Shown here piece by piece: positions 54,014-63,884 of a DNA stretch of 64,000 nt. Below the pieces are notes generated by a model. It was not told the DNA's origin, searched no databases, and was given only the letters and a program-made list of their open reading frames with translations. Origin of the DNA: Aradus depressus (taxonomy: Eukaryota; Arthropoda; Insecta; Hemiptera; Aradidae); assembly GCA_963662175.1 (NCBI GenBank), contig OY759214.1, forward strand, positions 310,001 to 374,000. Reading direction: 5' to 3'. The translations under genes were made by a program, and so were the position numbers. Every line of letters starts with the position of its first letter. The first letter of the stretch is position 1.

Positions 54014-54423
54014 CTACTTTCTGGTGGACCGAGTCCTGGTGATCCGGCGAGGCGTGTCTGTGATCTCCATCGCTCCGACCCGCTCCCGCCGGACTGACCG
54101 CTGTGATCTGGGTGGTGGCAGCCCGAGGTTTCACGAACTCCTCTTCCTCTCCCCTCTCTTCCTCCATCCTCCTGATGGGAGGCCCGGCTCCTGTTCACAC
54201 TTCCCCTCCATCCTCCTGTTGGGAGGCCCGGCTCCTGTTCACACTTCCCCTCCATCCTCCTGTTGGGAGGCCCGGCTCCTGTTCACACTTCCCCTCCATC
54301 CTCCTGTTGGGAGGCCCGGCTCCTGTTCACACTTCCCCCTTCTCTTCCTGTTGGAGGGATGCTCTCTTGCGTCTCTCCTGATGTCAGCTCCTCCAGTTTC
54401 TTCAGACCTTCCGTTGCCAACTC
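54014..54423 (-). pseudogene. Cap-D2: Condensin subunit CAP-D2-like, C-terminal exon with VNTR
   Basis: Acceptor (ATGTTGCAG) then ELATEGLKKLEELTSGETQE, resembling the region after the last HEAT repeats in CAP-D2. Four 44-bp repeats follow (54181-54356). Then come fragments of a basic tail in different frames: EEEEFVKPRAATTQ and TDTPRRITRTRSTRK then stop (54016-54014). CAP-D2 tails are basic/Ser-Thr-rich and phosphorylated. Because 44 is not a multiple of 3, the incoming frame meets TGA at the second repeat. Assigned with moderate confidence through the exons at 55.6, 60.1, 61.4 and 61.95 kb. Confidence 0.5.
54181..54356. repeat. 44-bp tandem repeat (4 copies)
   Basis: GGCCCGGCTCCTGTTCACAC units start at 54181, 54225, 54269 and 54313 and are nearly identical. 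Inside the putative CAP-D2 tail exon. Confidence 0.95.
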
Positions 54424-55150
54424 CTGCAACATTTAAAGACCTTATATTAATTAGATAAACACCGACTAATTATAACAAAATAATTAGTTATCGGCGATGG
54501 GAGTTCGCAAACTACAGTTTGCCAGCCTCCATGTTCACACTTGATACCAATTGAAATTGCAACGTGAAAATGCATATGAATGACAAAATGAATGGTAAAA
54601 ATGACTTTTTTAGACCTCTCAAATCAAAGTACCAGATTTTGTAACTATTTATGTACAAAATAATACCAGAAAATTATTTTCCCAAAAAATACAAAGAACT
54701 CAATGTTCACTGGTACAATTCACGCGAAATTAAAACATACTTTGTACCTTGCAACTGCAGAGTTGGTACACTTTCGGTCAATAATTGATAAGAGCTCAGT
54801 AAACATAACCTCACACACTTGCTGATTCAATTCCATTTCTAACTAAACAAGTGACCCGAAGGTGTAGGAGTTAAACATTAATGGAGCCCTCTCTTGAGAT
54901 AGGAATTATTTCTCTAAAATTTAAAAGCCTCTAGTATAGTATGGCGGCAGCCCACGGACCGCATGACCCTCTTTGCGCAATTATTATTTATGATATTCTA
55001 ACAGGTTGTTCAGCAAATGGCACTTTTAAATTCCCTGATAATTCCCAGATATCACCCTGATTACATTCTACATCTTGCTTTCTCTGGGCACTTCAACATA
55101 AAGAAGCATTGCAACTTTTATTTATATTTTAAATTGTAAACGTTACACAA
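54424..55150. other. Intron-like spacer
   Basis: No gene. GTTATCGGCGATGGGAG at 54487 weakly resembles the CGGTGAATCACCG repeat family. Confidence 0.4.
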
Positions 55151-55179
55151 TGACACAGGGTGACATTATACGAACATAC

Positions 55180-55445
55180 GAACTGGAACTATGGGGTTCA
55201 GACAAGAGTTCCAACATAAATAAAATACAATCCTTTCAGTCAGAAGTCCTCCAATATATTGTCAATGCGCCCTTTTACGTCGCCAATAAAATCGTCTACA
55301 AAAACCATTCCTTTTGTTCAAGACTTAATCCAACTTCACTTCACGGAACTCCATTCTGAACTGTATACCCATCCCAATCCATTCGCTCAGCGCTTGCCCT
55401 CATCCCGACAACCCTCCATGTTGCCTAAGAAGACGCTGGCCTAGC
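55180..55445 (+). pseudogene. Jockey LINE ORF2, C-terminal remnant
   Basis: The frame from 55150 reads ELWGSDKSSNINKIQSFQS and VLQYIVNAPFYVANK, then shifts to IPFVQDLIQLHFTELHSEL and HPNPFAQRL. The same layout is seen in the minus-strand Jockey at 62.6 kb (NAPFYVTNNTLHND). 5'-truncated; one frameshift at about 55305. Confidence 0.75.
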
Positions 55446-55599
55446 GATCTTCTGAGAACTATCTATAGAGATGCCAACACTGGCAGGCTTCTCCCTTCAC
55501 TTCAAACCAATCATTCTATATTTCGTAGATAAGAAAAAAAAAAAATATTTATTTTCGAAAAGAAAAGAAGCAACCTTGATGTGAGGCTTGACGGGGGGG

Positions 55600-55800
55600 C
55601 GCCAGTGAAGACCTGTGTCTGTTGGAGCCGCTCTCCGAAAGATGGTATCGTCTCCACCAGGATCCCCAGTCCCTTCTCTGTGTAGATCAGCTGGCTCAAA
55701 CAGAAGGACATCTTCATCCTGGGACTCTCGAAGTCGACTACACAGTCTGCTGACCAGCAGCTCGTTCTGTCCCTCTTTACCAATCAGACTCAGTATATAT
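55600..55800 (-). pseudogene. Cap-D2: Condensin CAP-D2-like exon
   Basis: Acceptor TTGTTGTCAG, then the exon from 55800. The first base completes the Lys codon split with the exon at 60103-60240. It reads YILSLIGKEGQNELLVSRLC then SRLRESQ, and after a one-base frame change MSFCLSQLIYTEKGLGILVE. CAP-D2 proteins have K.RQ.E.LVEKLC.RFR followed by a DLAYC.SQLP.TERGL-type block, so order and spacing fit. CAP-D2 is the HEAT-repeat subunit of condensin I that loads it on mitotic chromosomes. The frame change is either an indel in the assembly or decay. The donor at the 3' end is unclear. Confidence 0.6.
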
Positions 55801-55940
55801 CTGACAACAAACAAGACATTTAATATTCATGATTACAAAAACAACCAGTCACCTGATGTAGCAACGACGACGGAAGCAGAGAGGAATAGATAATTAAAAT
55901 ACACAATTTCTTTGTCAAACTTCACTATATATTCTCAAAT

Positions 55941-55979
55941 ACTCAACTAGTTTCGCCGTGTTAAGGCATTATCAAGAGT
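55941..55979 (-). ncRNA. Hammerhead ribozyme variant (left arm)
   Basis: Mirror copy of 56872-56910. Confidence 0.65.
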
Positions 55980-56356
55980 CACTTACAAACTGACAGAATT
56001 GGTTGACAGGATAGAAGGTAGAGTTATGGAGGGGGTTTTTAGGTAATGACGGGGAATCCCTTGTTTTTGTTACTCTATACATTCCAATAAACAGATATTT
56101 ACAAGATAATAATAAATATAAAATAAAAAGAAAGGATATATATATATATAAAATGTAATAAAGCGAATCTAACAGTAAAGTGTTGGTATTTATATAGGTA
56201 TGACTCTTGAATTATATAAATGTAAAATATAATAAATATTAAAGTGAATAAAAACAAATACATAGAATTTAAAGACAAATTAAAACATCAAATGAAAATA
56301 TAGTATTCTCTGAATGTCAGTTGGCAAAAACATTTCCACAATCATCAGACTCTTAG

Positions 56357-56674
56357 CTACTTAAATTTTAAATTAAGAAGGGGGGAATGGTTCAGTTCTA
56401 TTTGTTCATTTAGCATTACAATATCGTTATTTTTGTTCAGTTTATTTATTTCTACCGCTTCCAGTAAATTCAAAAGTGGACCTTTTTGGCAGATATGTAT
56501 TATATTTGGTTTGTGTTGTGTGTCTATGGTATGTCCTGTCTCTGTGAGATGTTGGTGAAATGAGGAAGTGTTGCAGTTTGTATTTCTTGTGTGTTCCCTG
56601 TATCTATTCTTAAAGGATCTCCCTGTCTGTCCCGCGTACTTTAATATTTTACATTTATATAATTCAAGAGTCAT
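56357..56674 (-). pseudogene. PLE GIY-YIG endonuclease, C-terminal fragment
   Basis: The minus-strand frame reads CKILKYAGQTGRSFKNRYRE then HTRNTNCNTSSFHQHLTETG and IDTQHKPN. The YxGQTGRSFK..REH pattern is the second half of PLE GIY-YIG domains (the usual YIGQTGR is YAGQTGR here). The first half and the RT are missing through 5' truncation. The first codons fall in pLTR-type sequence, so the start is artificial. Confidence 0.8.
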
Positions 56675-56871
56675 ACCTATATAAATACCAACACTTTACT
56701 GTTAGATTCGCTTTATTAGATTTTATATATATATATATTCTTTCTTTTTATTTTATATTTATTATTATCTTGTAAATATCTGTTTATTGGAATGTATAGA
56801 GTAACAAAAACAAGGGATTCCCCGTCATTACCTAAAAACCCCCTCCATAACTTTCTGTCAGTTTGTAAGTG

Positions 56872-56910
56872 ACTCTTGATAATGCCTTAACACGGCGAAA
56901 CTAGTTGAGT
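56872..56910 (+). ncRNA. Hammerhead ribozyme variant with U3-A8 pair
   Basis: Helix I ACTC/GAGT, core TTGATAA in place of CTGANGA, extra T, helix II GCC/GGC, GAAA (56897-56900), palindromic helix III ACTAGT, T56906 at the cleavage position. The two departures from consensus are C3 to U and G8 to A, which together keep the C3-G8 Watson-Crick contact as U3-A8. Confidence 0.65.
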
Positions 56911-57026
56911 ATTTGAGAATATATAGTGAAGTTTGACAAAGAAATTGTGTATTTTAATTATCTATTCCTAGAATGGAGCTTCACAAAATAAATCTGGAAA
57001 CCATAAATTATTTGGAAGCAGAGAGG

Positions 57027-57219
57027 TATAGTGTAGAGTCGTGAGATCGATACCAGCCAAGGCCCTTAGGCTCTTTATCTGGGAGCCGTCCTATGTGTTG
57101 TCAGACCCCTCGACTAATTAAACCTAGTTAATCATCGGCAACGTACTTCCCCAGCGCGAATTAACTAAATTTTCACTCTTCCTCTGACTCCAATCTATCG
57201 ATTTGTTTGAAGTTTTCTG
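57027..57219 (+). repeat. Dispersed repeat fragment
   Basis: AACGTACTTCCCCAGCGCGA, then TTAACTAAATTTTCACTCTTCC, matches the family start at 2691 and 9388. Confidence 0.6.
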
Positions 57220-59790
57220 ACACCTCTACTATAGCTTGGCAACGTAGATGATAAAGTGCGAGTGCGCAACTCTCCCCGCGCATCTTATACCTCCATCTCT
57301 CCTCTCTGTACATCTCTACTATAGCTTGGCAACGTAGATGATAAAGCGCGAGTGCGCAACTCACCCCGCGCCTCTTATACCTCCATCTCTCCTCTCTGTA
57401 CATCTCTACTATAGCTTGGCAACGTAGATGATAAAGCGCGAGTGCGCAACTCTCCCCGCGCCTCTTATACCTCCATCTCTCCTCTCTGTACATCTCTACT
57501 ATAGCTTGGCAACGTAGATGATAAAGTGCGAGTGCACAACTCTCCCCGCGCCTCTTATACCTCCATCTCTCCTCACTGTACATCTCTACTATAGCTTGGC
57601 AACGTAGATGATAAAGTGCGAGTGCGCAACTCTCCCCGCGCCTCTTATACCTCCATCTCTCCTCACTGCACATCTCTACTATAGCTTGGCAACGTAGATG
57701 ATAAAGCGCGAGTGCGCAACTCTCCCCGCGCCTCTTATACCTCCATCTCTCCTCTCTGTACATCTCTACTATAGCTTGGCAACGTAGATGATAAAGCGCG
57801 AGTGCGCAACTCTCCCCGCGCATCTTATACCTCCATCTCTCCTCTCTGTACATCTCTACTATAGCTTGGCAACGTAGATGATAAAGTGCGAGTGCGCAAC
57901 TCTCCCCGCGCATCTTATACCTCCATCTCTCCTCTCTGTACATCTCTACTATAGTTTGGCAACGTAGATGATAAAGCGCGAGTGCACAACTCTCCCCGCG
58001 CATCTCTCCTCTCTGTACATCTCTCCCACAGCTTGGCTACGTAGATGATAAAGTGCGAGTGCGCAACTCTCCCCGCGCATCTTATACCTCCATCTCAACG
58101 AAGATGATAAAGCGCGAGTGCACAACTCTCCCCGCGCCTCTTATACCTCCATCTCTCCTCTCTGTACATCTCTACTATAGCTTGGCAACGTAGATGATAA
58201 AGTGCGAGTGCGCAACTCTCCCCGCGCCTCTTATACCTCCATCTCTCCTCACTGCACATCTCTACTATAGCTTGGCAACGTAGATGATAAAGCGCGAGTG
58301 CGCAACTCTCCCCGCGCCTCTTATACCTCCATCTCTCCTCTCTGTACATCTCTACTATAGCTTGGCAACGTAGATGATAAAGTGCGAGTGCGCAACTCTC
58401 CCCGCGCATCTTATACCTCCATCTCTCCTCTCTGTACATCTCTACTATAGTTTGGCAACGTAGATGATAAAGCGCGAGTGCACAACTCTCCCCGCGCATC
58501 TCTCCTCTCTGTACATCTCTCCCACAGCTTGGCTACGTAGATGATAAAGTGCGAGTGCGCAACTCTCCCCGCGCATCTTATACCTCCATCTCAACGAAGA
58601 TGATAAAGTGCGAGTGCACAACTCTCCCCGCGCCTCTTATACCTCCATCTCTCCTCTCTGTACATCTCTACTATAGCTTGGCAACGTAGATGATAAAGCG
58701 CGAGTGCGCAACTCTCCCCGCGCGTCATATACCTCCATCTCTCCTCACTGCACACCTCTACTATAGCTTGGCAACGTAGATGATAAAGCGCGAGTGCGCA
58801 ACTCTCCCCGCGCATCTTATACCTCCATCTCTCCTCTCTGTACATCTCTACTATAGCTTGGCAACGTAGATGATAAAGTGCGAGTGCGCAACTCTCCCCG
58901 CGCATCTTATACCTCCATCTCTCCTCTCTGTACATCTCTACTATAGTTTGGCAACGTAGATGATAAAGCGCGAGTGCACAACTCTCCCCGCGCATCTCTC
59001 CTCTCTGTACATCTCTCCCACAGCTTGGCTACGTAGATGATAAAGTGCGAGTGCGCAACTCTCCCCGCGCATCTTATACCTCCATCTCAACGTAGATGAT
59101 AAAGTGCGAGTGCACAACTCTCCCCGCGCCTCTTATACCTCCATCTCTCCTCTCTGTACATCTCTACTATAGCTTGGCAACGTAGATGATAAAGCGCGAA
59201 TGCACAACTCTCCCCGCGCATCTTATACGTTCATCTCTCCTCTCTGTAGACCTCTACTATAGCTTGGCAACGTAGATGATAAAGCACGAGTACGCAACTC
59301 TCCCGGCGCATCTTATACCTGCATCTCTCCTCTCTGTACACCTCTACTGTAGCTTGGCAACGTAGATGATAAAGCGCGAGTGCGCAACTCTCCCCGCGCG
59401 TCATATACCTCCATCTCTCCTCTGTGTACACCTCTACTATAGCTTGGCAACGTAGATGATAAAGCGCGAGTGCGCAACTCTCCCCGCGCGTCATATACCT
59501 CCATCTCTCCTCTGTGTACACCTCTACTATAGCTTGGCAACGTAGATGATAAAGCGCGAGTGCGCAACTCTCCCCGCGCGTCATATACCTCCATCTCTCC
59601 TCTGTGTACACCTCTACTATAGCTTGGCAACGTAGATGATAAAGCGCGAGTGCGCAACTCTCCCCGCGCGTCATATACCTCCATCTCTCCTCACTGCACA
59701 CCTCTACTATAGCTTGGCAACGTAGATGATAAAGCGGGAGTGCGCAACTCTCCCCGCGCATCTTGTACCTCCATCTCTCCTCTCTGCTAC
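57220..59790. repeat. 90-bp satellite array (~28 units) with 496-bp higher-order repeat
   Basis: Basic unit 90 bp, e.g. CCTCTCTGTACATCTCTACT at 57301 and 57391. From about 57.5 to 59.1 kb a longer 496-bp unit recurs three times (five 90-bp units plus a 46-bp irregular segment). Its marker CTCTCCCACAGCTTGGCTAC is near 58021, 58517 and 59013. Units near 59.4-59.7 kb share a private variant (CGCGCGTCATATACC), a sign of local expansion. Because 90 is a multiple of 3, at least two frames stay open on the minus strand; I do not regard these as genes. The array lies in an intron of the CAP-D2-like copy. Confidence 0.95.
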
Positions 59791-60102
59791 CTCCACGAGC
59801 CTATAGGCGGTAAATGAAAGCTCTCACTTATTATCTAAATGCAGGTTGGGGATTTCTGTAAAAAAAAAGTTTAATAAAGCTGTTATAACCAGTATTTCAT
59901 ATAATGGTGTCTTAATTAACCATTGTTATGATATAAGAAAGGTAGATGCGTCATTCCTCCCTGTACCGGCTCGTGGCACCTCCTCTAGTATAGGTTATAG
60001 ATATAGTTTTTAGTACTTTTACTTTAATAAAATATGTTAAATAGATTTATTTAAAATTAGATATGGAACCAGAAACTCCTTGATTCTTGTATCCAGACTT
60101 AC
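59791..60102. other. Intron-like spacer
   Basis: No feature beyond AT-rich sequence leading to the splice donor of the exon at 60103. Confidence 0.5.
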
Positions 60103-60240
60103 TTGAGAATCCTGGAGAACTGGTCAAGGGGAGAGGCTCCTTCCTCTGAGCACTGGACAGACGGGAGATGATATCCGGCATCACGTTGTACAGGGTGTTC
60201 CCCTTCTGAGAGAGGTTAATCAGAAGATTTCGAACTCGCT
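60103..60240 (-). pseudogene. Cap-D2: Condensin CAP-D2-like exon
   Basis: 138 bp between acceptor GTTGTGCAG (minus strand, before 60240) and donor CTCAA|GTAAGT (at 60103). It reads RVRNLLINLSQKGNTLYNVM then PDIISRLSS, matching the conserved ...YN.LPDIISRLS block near the C-terminus of CAP-D2. After a frame change it reads EEGASPLDQFSRIL with a split Lys codon completed by the exon at 55800. About 600 residues normally lie between this block and that at 61398-61640, and only 1.2 kb of DNA separates them, so the middle of the gene is missing. Confidence 0.65.
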
Positions 60241-60363
60241 CTGCACAACATCATCAAAAAACTATGAATGTCCGAAAACATTGTTGCTTTTGATACAATG
60301 GAAAAACTAATAAAATAACTATAAATTGTCCAATTCCACAGAAAAAAAATAAAATATATATAT

Positions 60364-60400
60364 AGTGTACCGGTTTCGCCTTATGCCATCATCAATGTAC
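60364..60400 (-). ncRNA. Possible decayed hammerhead ribozyme
   Basis: Minus strand: TTGATGA, T, a poorly paired helix II, GAAA, palindromic ACCGGT, A. Helix I no longer pairs. Order and spacing match the three PLE ribozyme types, so this is probably a PLE relic. Confidence 0.3.
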
Positions 60401-60599
60401 TGATGAACTTTGTAAAGTTCCATAGTAACATTTGTTTGCTAAGTTGGCATATTTATACAATTCTGATATTACCTGAGGCAGTGACTGTCGTCCTTGTAAC
60501 CTCACCAGAATCTCAACTTCCGATATCACACCAAATAATAACAATACTGCACCATACAAATATAGGCACACTTTAAATAAGAAGGCGCCAGTAGGAAAA

Positions 60600-60800
60600 A
60601 GGTAGCGTGGTTGCCTACTGTGCTCAAGATGATAGGATTCAAAACCCGGTAGGACTCATAGGTTTTTTTTATCTGGGAAGTAAAAAAAAACTGAGCTTCG
60701 AATGGGACATTAAGCGATGGTCCCGAGTCTGTACGACGTCGTTGCTCTGGTAGTAGGCGATGTGACCTCGTAGTTAAAGCCCGGGCATGAACAATAATAA
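60600..60800 (+). repeat. SINE-like dispersed repeat
   Basis: GGATTCAAAACCCGG (B-box-like) near 60645, then a poly(A)-like interior, then the shared ATTAAGCGATGGTCCCGAG block and AAAGCCCGGGCATGAAC. Probably tRNA-derived, but the A box is not convincing. Confidence 0.4.
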
Positions 60801-61397
60801 CTAACCATTATGCTGTAGAAACCAAAAGAGTTCATTATTCATGGAATGCTACAAGTATACAATTTAAAGTATTCTTAAATTTAAAAAATACTGTTACATA
60901 TAGAATGTTTATACTAATAGAATTATTGTTCGAAAACTAGATTTTTATACACTTTACTCTCCTTTATGTATCGGTACAAGTATATCAAATTTATTCATGT
61001 TTTGAACGTTTAAAAAAAAATTATTGTACATACAAGAATAAAGAAAAACTATTCTCAACACTGTGATTTCAAAACTCCTTTGAAAAAAAAATTAACTCAC
61101 TCGATTTTAATCCGAACATCCTAATTCTTTTTCTTTCATGAAAACTTGCATTTCCGAATTATTGTTATTGTACCCTTTCCCTGGATTGCATCAAAAATAC
61201 AGATTTTATATAATCTAATCAAAAACATCTCTAAAACAACTATTTGTCTACAAACGTGGTGAGGCGTGATATATCGCCATATCTCTACTACCTAGCTTGT
61301 GTCCCTAGTAGTGAAGACTGAACAGAGATGAGCTGCAACGCTGCACCCGAACAGCCATGTTTCACCGGCTAGTCTCTATCCTGGGAAGCCAACTCAC
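60801..61397. other. Intron-like spacer
   Basis: AT-rich, no gene seen. Confidence 0.5.
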
Positions 61398-61640
61398 CTC
61401 ATGGGTAAGACATCTGGAGAGGGTGTTGACGGAGGACAAGAGGAGCTCCGGATGGCTCTCAGCTATGGCAGTGATGAGAGCAGCCCCTGCCTTCCCCAGT
61501 CCTGGCACCTCTTCCTCCCGAACAGCCTCCGACAGTTCTCGAAGTAGCTTGGTCAGGAGGGTCGTACACTTGTACTCCACCGCCAGCAGCAACACTGTGC
61601 ACGTAATAGCAGACACTGTGTGCTCGTACTGTTTCATCAA
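61398..61640 (-). pseudogene. Cap-D2: Condensin CAP-D2-like exon
   Basis: Exactly 243 bp (81 codons, phase 0 at both ends). Acceptor ATTTCAG lies before 61640 and donor GAG|GTGAGT at 61398. It reads LMKQYEHTVSAITCTVLLL then LLRELSEAVREEE, KAGAALITAIAESHPELLLS and VNTLSRCLTHE. This follows the CAP-D2 pattern of .Q.FEHL..., EI.RE(I)..., .FLTELAE..P..L..S...L..HLDGE: HEAT repeats in the N-terminal half. The exon itself is intact. Confidence 0.7.
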
Positions 61641-61950
61641 CTGAAATGTAATCATTCATTAAAACGATTTTCAGATAAAATTCAGTTATTTAGTAAAACT
61701 TATATCTTATTATATGATGGCTAAATATCGAATGATTAGGCCAAATGTGTATTTTTTTTTTTGTTTTTTGAGGGGAACAATTTTTAAAATGGTTGTGGGT
61801 TAGAAAATATTTCAAGAAGAAGTTTGCTTTATTTATTTTCACAATAGGTCCCCGGTTCTCAACTTAGAAGTTGCAAACAAACAAACTCGTAGCATGCTCC
61901 CTTCGCTCATTCAATTATCTTCCAAAATGGGTGCATAATGTCCAATTTAC

Positions 61951-62052
61951 CTGTATAGCTTTGTCGATGAAGGTCTGTCCATGGTTGTACTGGCTGACCA
62001 GGACGGCTAGCACCGTGGCCATGGCGTCTCTGAGGGGCTTATTAACACACGC
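61951..62052 (-). pseudogene. Cap-D2: Condensin CAP-D2-like exon
   Basis: 102 bp (34 codons, phase 0 both ends). Acceptor TACATTAG lies before 62052 and donor CAG|GTAAAT at 61951. It reads VNKPLRDAMATVLAVLVSQY then NHGQTFIDKAIQ and joins in frame to the exon at 61640. The combination LLV..YNH......IQ..(Q).EHL is characteristic of CAP-D2. Intact, unlike the downstream exons. Confidence 0.65.
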
Positions 62053-62520
62053 CTAATGTATTTATTAAAATAACCATTAATTTGTTTCTTAGGCTCCTCT
62101 GGGATACTTCTGCCATGTCGCTTCATATCTTCCGGCGTGAGGAGTCTTCGTACAGAGAATATTTCGGGGTGAAGACACCTCTGGAAGAACTGCCGGAAGA
62201 AGGGATTCTTTAATACTCCAATTAGAACGATTCAGCGTTTAAACCTTTTGGAAAATACAAGTTGACGACCTCGGAAGATATGAAATGAGTTAATATATTT
62301 ATGTAACATAGGATCTGAGAGGGCGGATAGTGAGTCAGAGAGCAGCCTACCTTCACCTAGATACTCAGCTCCCACATTCATGTTTCTTCTTTCATTAGGT
62401 AGGCGGATATAATGAACTAACATTTGTTGAGTAATAAAAAAATAAGTATACAAGTCTAAAAATATTATTTATTAAATAAATTTATTTATTTTATTTAATA
62501 ACATAGAGAATGTTACATAG
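62053..62520. other. Unassigned; open segment on the minus strand
   Basis: Minus strand 62208-62094 reads NPFFRQFFQRCLHPEIFSV then RRLLTPEDMKRHG. The codon pattern looks protein-like, but there is no clear donor and I do not recognise it. Confidence 0.25.
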
Positions 62521-62615
62521 GCATCATGACGGCAAAATAAATACTGCCATTAATGATTTTTTCTGGTGAGATCACTGCAATGCAGAGATGCGTGGCGTTT
62601 AGAAGCGCAGCCAGG

Positions 62616-63850
62616 TTACATCTCGAGCAAGACACGCTGCCATGTTCGTTTGAGTCGGCGAGGTGGGTTTTTGGGCAGGGTATTTGAAGCTAGAGTTTGA
62701 ATGAGAGGATTGGCGTGACTGGCAAGTTTGGCGTGGAAGTTTGTGTATCTCTCAGTTACAACTGTGGAAACGAATGGCACTTGTAAGTCGTTATGAAGGG
62801 TGTTGTTAGTGACGTAGAATGGTGCGTTAGTGATGTGCCGTAAGATGATGGACTGCATGGCTTGAATCCGGTTCAAATTGGACTTGGCCGCAGATCCCCA
62901 GAGTTACAAGCCGTATGTCCATATCGGCTTGAGAAGCGAATTGTAAATGGTGAGTTAGTTAGTTAATGAGAGTGATGATCGTCGTCCAATTAATGATTTG
63001 AGTAGTCCGAAGCGTCTTTTTATTTCTGTTCGTTTTAGTCTGATGTGATCTTTCCACGTTAGTCGTCTGTCTAAGTGCAGCCCAAGGTAGCGGACAGACT
63101 CTGAGGTTGGTAAAATGTGATTATCTATGTGGACTGATGGGCAGTTATTGTGGCGGAGTGTGAATGTAGCATGTACTGATTTGTGGTAGTTGAATTTGAT
63201 CCGCCAACGTTGGGCCCAGGTCGAAAGTAAATCTAAGTGATTTTGAAGATTACTTGAGGCTTGATTTGAGTCAATGTGTGATGTGAGAATGGCGGTGTCG
63301 TCTGCGTATGTAGCTAAGAGAGTTTCTGAATGTTGAGGGACGTCGGATGTATAGAGGGAGTAAAGAAGTGGACTCAGTGCACTGCCCTGTGGCACGCCAG
63401 CTTTCACCGGGATGAAAAATGATAGGGTGTTTTCCTAGGAAACTTGCGAGAATCTGTCATGTAAAAACAATTTTAATATGAGGTGGTACGAGAATGGGAG
63501 TTGTATGCGGAGTTTATAGAGCAAGCCTGAGTGCCAGACTCGATCGAACGCCTGTTCGACGTCGAGAAAAACCCCAGCGCAATATTTTTTTTTTTTCTAA
63601 ACTGGTGGCAATCTAATCTACCACGCGGTGACACTGGTGGATGGTAGAATGTGATTCCCGAAAGCCAAATTGATGGTTGGGGATTAAATTTTAAGAATTT
63701 ATAATAGATTATCTTTTTAGAAAGGTTTTGAAAGGACAGAAAGGAGGCTAATGGGGCGGTAAGAGGAGGGCTCATGTGCAGGTTTACCAGGTTTGAGGAT
63801 CAATTTAACTGTGGAAAACTTCCAGAGAGGCAATTAAATAAATTAAATCT
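62616..63850 (-). pseudogene. Jockey LINE ORF2 reverse transcriptase, frameshifted
   Basis: Minus strand from about 63850: LWKFSTVKLILKPGKPAHEP, SYRPISLLS, then after a frame change a region around the first catalytic Asp. [20 protein letters not shown] and [12 protein letters not shown] (catalytic YADD; Jockey often has FADD) follow, with [20 protein letters not shown]. After a stop at about 62955 come NRIQAMQSIILRHITNAPFY and LPKNPPRRLKRTW. Stops and frameshifts make it inactive. It lacks the endonuclease (5'-truncated near 63850). It would copy LINE RNA at the insertion site. Confidence 0.88.
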
Positions 63851-63884
63851 TACATATGAGTCACGTCAAGAGAGCCACCTTAAA

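Larger units (their letters stand above)
55885..57013 (-). mobile_element. Penelope-like element, truncated, head-to-head pLTRs
   Basis: Flanked by GGAAGCAGAGAGG at 55872-55884 and 57014-57026 (13-bp target duplication). Left half on the minus strand: end of the GIY-YIG gene plus pLTR. Right half: an inverted pLTR (56640-57013) on the plus strand. Different in sequence from the 26-kb PLE but identical in plan. Both arms carry hammerheads. Confidence 0.88.

Noticed and set aside
57173..59761. Long minus-strand open frames in the 90-bp array (30-residue repeats)
   Set aside because: The unit length is a multiple of 3 and lacks stops, so several frames stay open at once; a second frame is also open at 59313-59684. 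No start context or domain supports a protein.
60600..60680. tRNA gene
   Set aside because: Only a B-box-like GGATTCAAAACCC is present. No cloverleaf could be drawn and the segment continues into the dispersed repeat.
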